DNA from: Dyadobacter jejuensis
Lineage (GTDB): Bacteria; Bacteroidota; Bacteroidia; Cytophagales; Spirosomataceae
DNA: 64,000 nucleotides
Direction of reading: 5' to 3'
NCBI RefSeq assembly: GCF_003149085.1
Contig: NZ_QGDT01000001.1
Coordinates: 310,001 to 374,000 of the forward strand
Made by a program: the position numbers and the translations under genes. This document shows positions 62,574-64,000 of this stretch, in pieces. The notes under the pieces are model-generated. The model was not told where the DNA came from. It searched no databases and saw only the letters and a list, made by a program, of their open reading frames with translations. Each line of letters starts with the position of its first letter. Positions within the stretch are counted from its first letter, which is position 1.

Positions 62574-62644
62574 GGTTCCGTGGCCGAGTGGCTAGGCAGA
62601 GGTCTGCAAAACCTTCTACAGCGGTTCGAATCCGCTCGGAACCT
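62574..62644 (+). tRNA. tRNA-Cys (anticodon GCA)
   Basis: A complete 71-base cloverleaf: acceptor GGTTCCG/CGGAACC, D arm GCC/GGC, anticodon arm GAGGT-CTGCAAA-ACCTT with anticodon GCA at 62605-62607 region, T arm AGCGG-TTCGAAT-CCGCT. The discriminator base is T, as expected for cysteine. CCA is not encoded. Confidence 0.97.
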
Positions 62645-62697
62645 CTACCGATTACAGATTGTGATTCTCTTACATTCGGTCGAGAATTGTTACCGAT

Positions 62698-62751
62698 ATT
62701 AGGTCATATAAAACTTGTACTTTTATAAGTTTTATATGACCTAATTTTTTT
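62698..62751 (+). terminator. Terminator after tRNA-Cys
   Basis: A perfect 19-bp stem (62698-62716 with 62727-62745) over a 10-base loop, followed by a seven-T run. Confidence 0.92.
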
Positions 62752-62921
62752 GCTATATAGCTGGTTATCAGTGTTTAATGAATACGGCGTGCGCTTGTAA
62801 CCGACGTATTTAATTAGAAATATTATAAATAAGGAAGCGTCCCAAAATATAATTAAAATACTTTTGTCGATAACGAATCGTAAGCTAGTTTTGTCAGCTG
62901 AAGAATAATGCATAGTTTATT

Positions 62922-64000
62922 ATGAATATACCATCCAGAGAAGGCTCCAAGTTTTTTCCCAACTTTAAGTGTTCGAAACAGTTAATCGCTTTCGCATTAA
63001 CGCTTGTACTTAGTTTACCCTTCGCTGTTTCCGCTCAGGATGCAGCCGCAGACGCCGGTGGGGCGGACGTTGCGCATGGGGAAACGGTTTTTAAGAACAA
63101 TTGTGCCCAATGCCATGCCATTACCGATGAGCGTGTAGTAGGTCCCGGACTCAAAGGGGCTACTAGCCGTAACGATATGGCCTGGTTGACCAAATGGGTA
63201 AAGAATTCACAAGCCATGATTGCGTCAGGCGATCCTTATGCGGTGAAGATCTACAACGAATACTCCAAAGCTCAGATGACCAGTTTCCCGGGTCTGTCTG
63301 AAGAGGATATCAAAGCGATATTCGCCTATGTTGACAATGCGGCTACCGCAGCCCCAGCCGAAGCGGCTGCCGGTGCAGGTGCGGCCGCTGGTGCTCCAGC
63401 AGCGAGCAGTGGTCCCTCCGATCTGTTTATGATCGTATTGGTCGCCTTGGTCGTGGTGATGCTCCTAGTATTGGGTGTGTTATTAGTAATTGTAACCATA
63501 TTGAGTAAAGCGGTAGCCGGTGGAGAAGCATCCGAAGGCGATACCGATTTTATGACTCGATTGGGCAACTCCTTAAAAGGTATCGTAGCCGACCCGGCTA
63601 TCCGTTCGGCGGTGATATGGGTATTCGCTCTATTGGCACTTAAGGCTACTGTAGACGGTGCCTTTGGCGTGGGGGTTCAGCAAGGTTATGCTCCTAAGCA
63701 GCCGATTGCGTTCTCCCATAAGCTGCATGCCGGCGAATACAAAATTGACTGTAACTACTGCCATACTGGTGTAAACAGGGGTCGTTCGGCGCATATTCCG
63801 TCGGCCAACATCTGTATGAACTGCCACGGAGTGATCAAAAAAGAATCTCCTGAGATTCAGAAGATTTATACTTCTATTGAAAACGACCAGCCTATCGAAT
63901 GGGTGCGGGTGCATACCTTGCCTGACTTTGCTTACTTCAACCACTCTCAGCACGTGAATGTGGGAGGAGTAGAATGTGAAACTTGCCATGGTGAAATTGG
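62922..64000 (+). CDS. actA: Alternative complex III cytochrome c subunit, ActA-type with an N-terminal monohaem domain (cut by the right edge)
   Basis: The frame is open from ATG 62922 to the last base (359 codons). After a signal peptide (about residues 20-42, LALTLVLSLPFAVSAQ-like, here FALTLVLSLPFAVSAQ) comes a monohaem cytochrome c domain with CAQCH at 61-65 and the axial-methionine loop AQMTSFPGLSEEDI. An alanine/proline-rich linker and two membrane helices follow (about 168-195 and 227-246). The last part carries multihaem motifs CNYCH, CMNCH and CETCH, the start of the pentahaem ActA module. The complex oxidises quinol and passes electrons to cytochrome oxidase. The monohaem part resembles ActE, so this looks like an ActE-ActA fusion. 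The act genes that would follow lie outside the window. Confidence 0.88.
   Translation, partial: MNIPSREGSKFFPNFKCSKQLIAFALTLVLSLPFAVSAQDAAADAGGADVAHGETVFKNNCAQCHAITDERVVGPGLKGATSRNDMAWLTKWVKNSQAMIASGDPYAVKIYNEYSKAQMTSFPGLSEEDIKAIFAYVDNAATAAPAEAAAGAGAAAGAPAASSGPSDLFMIVLVALVVVMLLVLGVLLVIVTILSKAVAGGEASEGDTDFMTRLGNSLKGIVADPAIRSAVIWVFALLALKATVDGAFGVGVQQGYAPKQPIAFSHKLHAGEYKIDCNYCHTGVNRGRSAHIPSANICMNCHGVIKKESPEIQKIYTSIENDQPIEWVRVHTLPDFAYFNHSQHVNVGGVECETCHGEI

Noticed and set aside
1..64000. Mobile elements, prophage, restriction-modification or toxin-antitoxin loci
   Set aside because: No transposase, integrase, methyltransferase, phage structural or toxin-like gene was recognised. The HNH protein alone does not make a restriction system.

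Overview
The window is a typical chromosomal stretch from a member of the Bacteroidota, most likely order Cytophagales (Dyadobacter/Spirosoma-like relatives; this is an inference from gene content). Supporting signs are the Bacteroidota -7 promoter element TAnnTTTG in front of several genes (clearest before rplM), weak ribosome binding sites, the alternative complex III cytochrome at the right edge, a DUF3078 outer-membrane-type protein, class II ribonucleotide reductase, and planctomycete-type cytochrome (PSD1/DUF1501) genes that are common in Cytophagales. No transposase, integrase, phage gene, CRISPR array or rRNA was seen. Nearly all of the sequence is ordinary and densely coding.

Layout. 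1-1450 (minus): start of a respiratory complex I operon, nuoA-nuoB-nuoC (nuoC cut by the window edge). 1544-7760: CBS-pair protein, a thioredoxin-fold exported protein, argH, an NlpC/P60 peptidase, purM and a SulP anion transporter. 7761-8457 is the largest gene-free gap. 8458-13970: TfoX-like protein, a biotin-dependent carboxyltransferase, a small coiled-coil protein, an exported two-domain esterase (alpha/beta plus SGNH) and a DUF1338 dioxygenase-like protein. 14164-21614: a periplasmic c-type cytochrome module (PSD1 dihaem protein, Tat-exported DUF1501 protein, membrane multidomain cytochrome), then a haem-binding protein and an aquaglyceroporin. 21770-26916: purB, B12-dependent nrdJ, proC. 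27202-34093: a three-gene predicted peptide/amide ligase and transglutaminase cluster, the best candidate for poorly described biology. 34274-41364: pdhB, a DksA-like protein with a degenerate zinc finger, sbcD, an exported deacetylase, an acyltransferase, kdsC, a DUF2520 protein and a DUF1080 protein. 41617-44418: rplM-rpsI-rpsB-tsf. 44559-47622: ECF sigma factor, small protein, MscS-like channel, DUF3078 protein, mscL. 47768-56459: the distal half of the dcw cluster, murD-ftsW-murG-murC-ftsQ-ftsA-ftsZ, followed by heptad repeats. 56662-62515: FMN reductase, accD, radical SAM protein, smpB, HNH protein, rpsA. 62574-62644: tRNA-Cys. From 62922: the actA-type cytochrome c of alternative complex III, cut by the right edge.

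How the genes work together. Complex I (left edge) feeds quinol that alternative complex III (right edge) would oxidise. purM/purB, argH, proC, nrdJ and pdhB are scattered housekeeping metabolism. The translation block and the cell-wall/division block are normal operons. The exported cytochrome module and nearby exported hydrolases (11059, 40654, 37174) suggest periplasmic breakdown of carbohydrates or related polymers linked to electron transfer, but no substrate can be read from the sequence.
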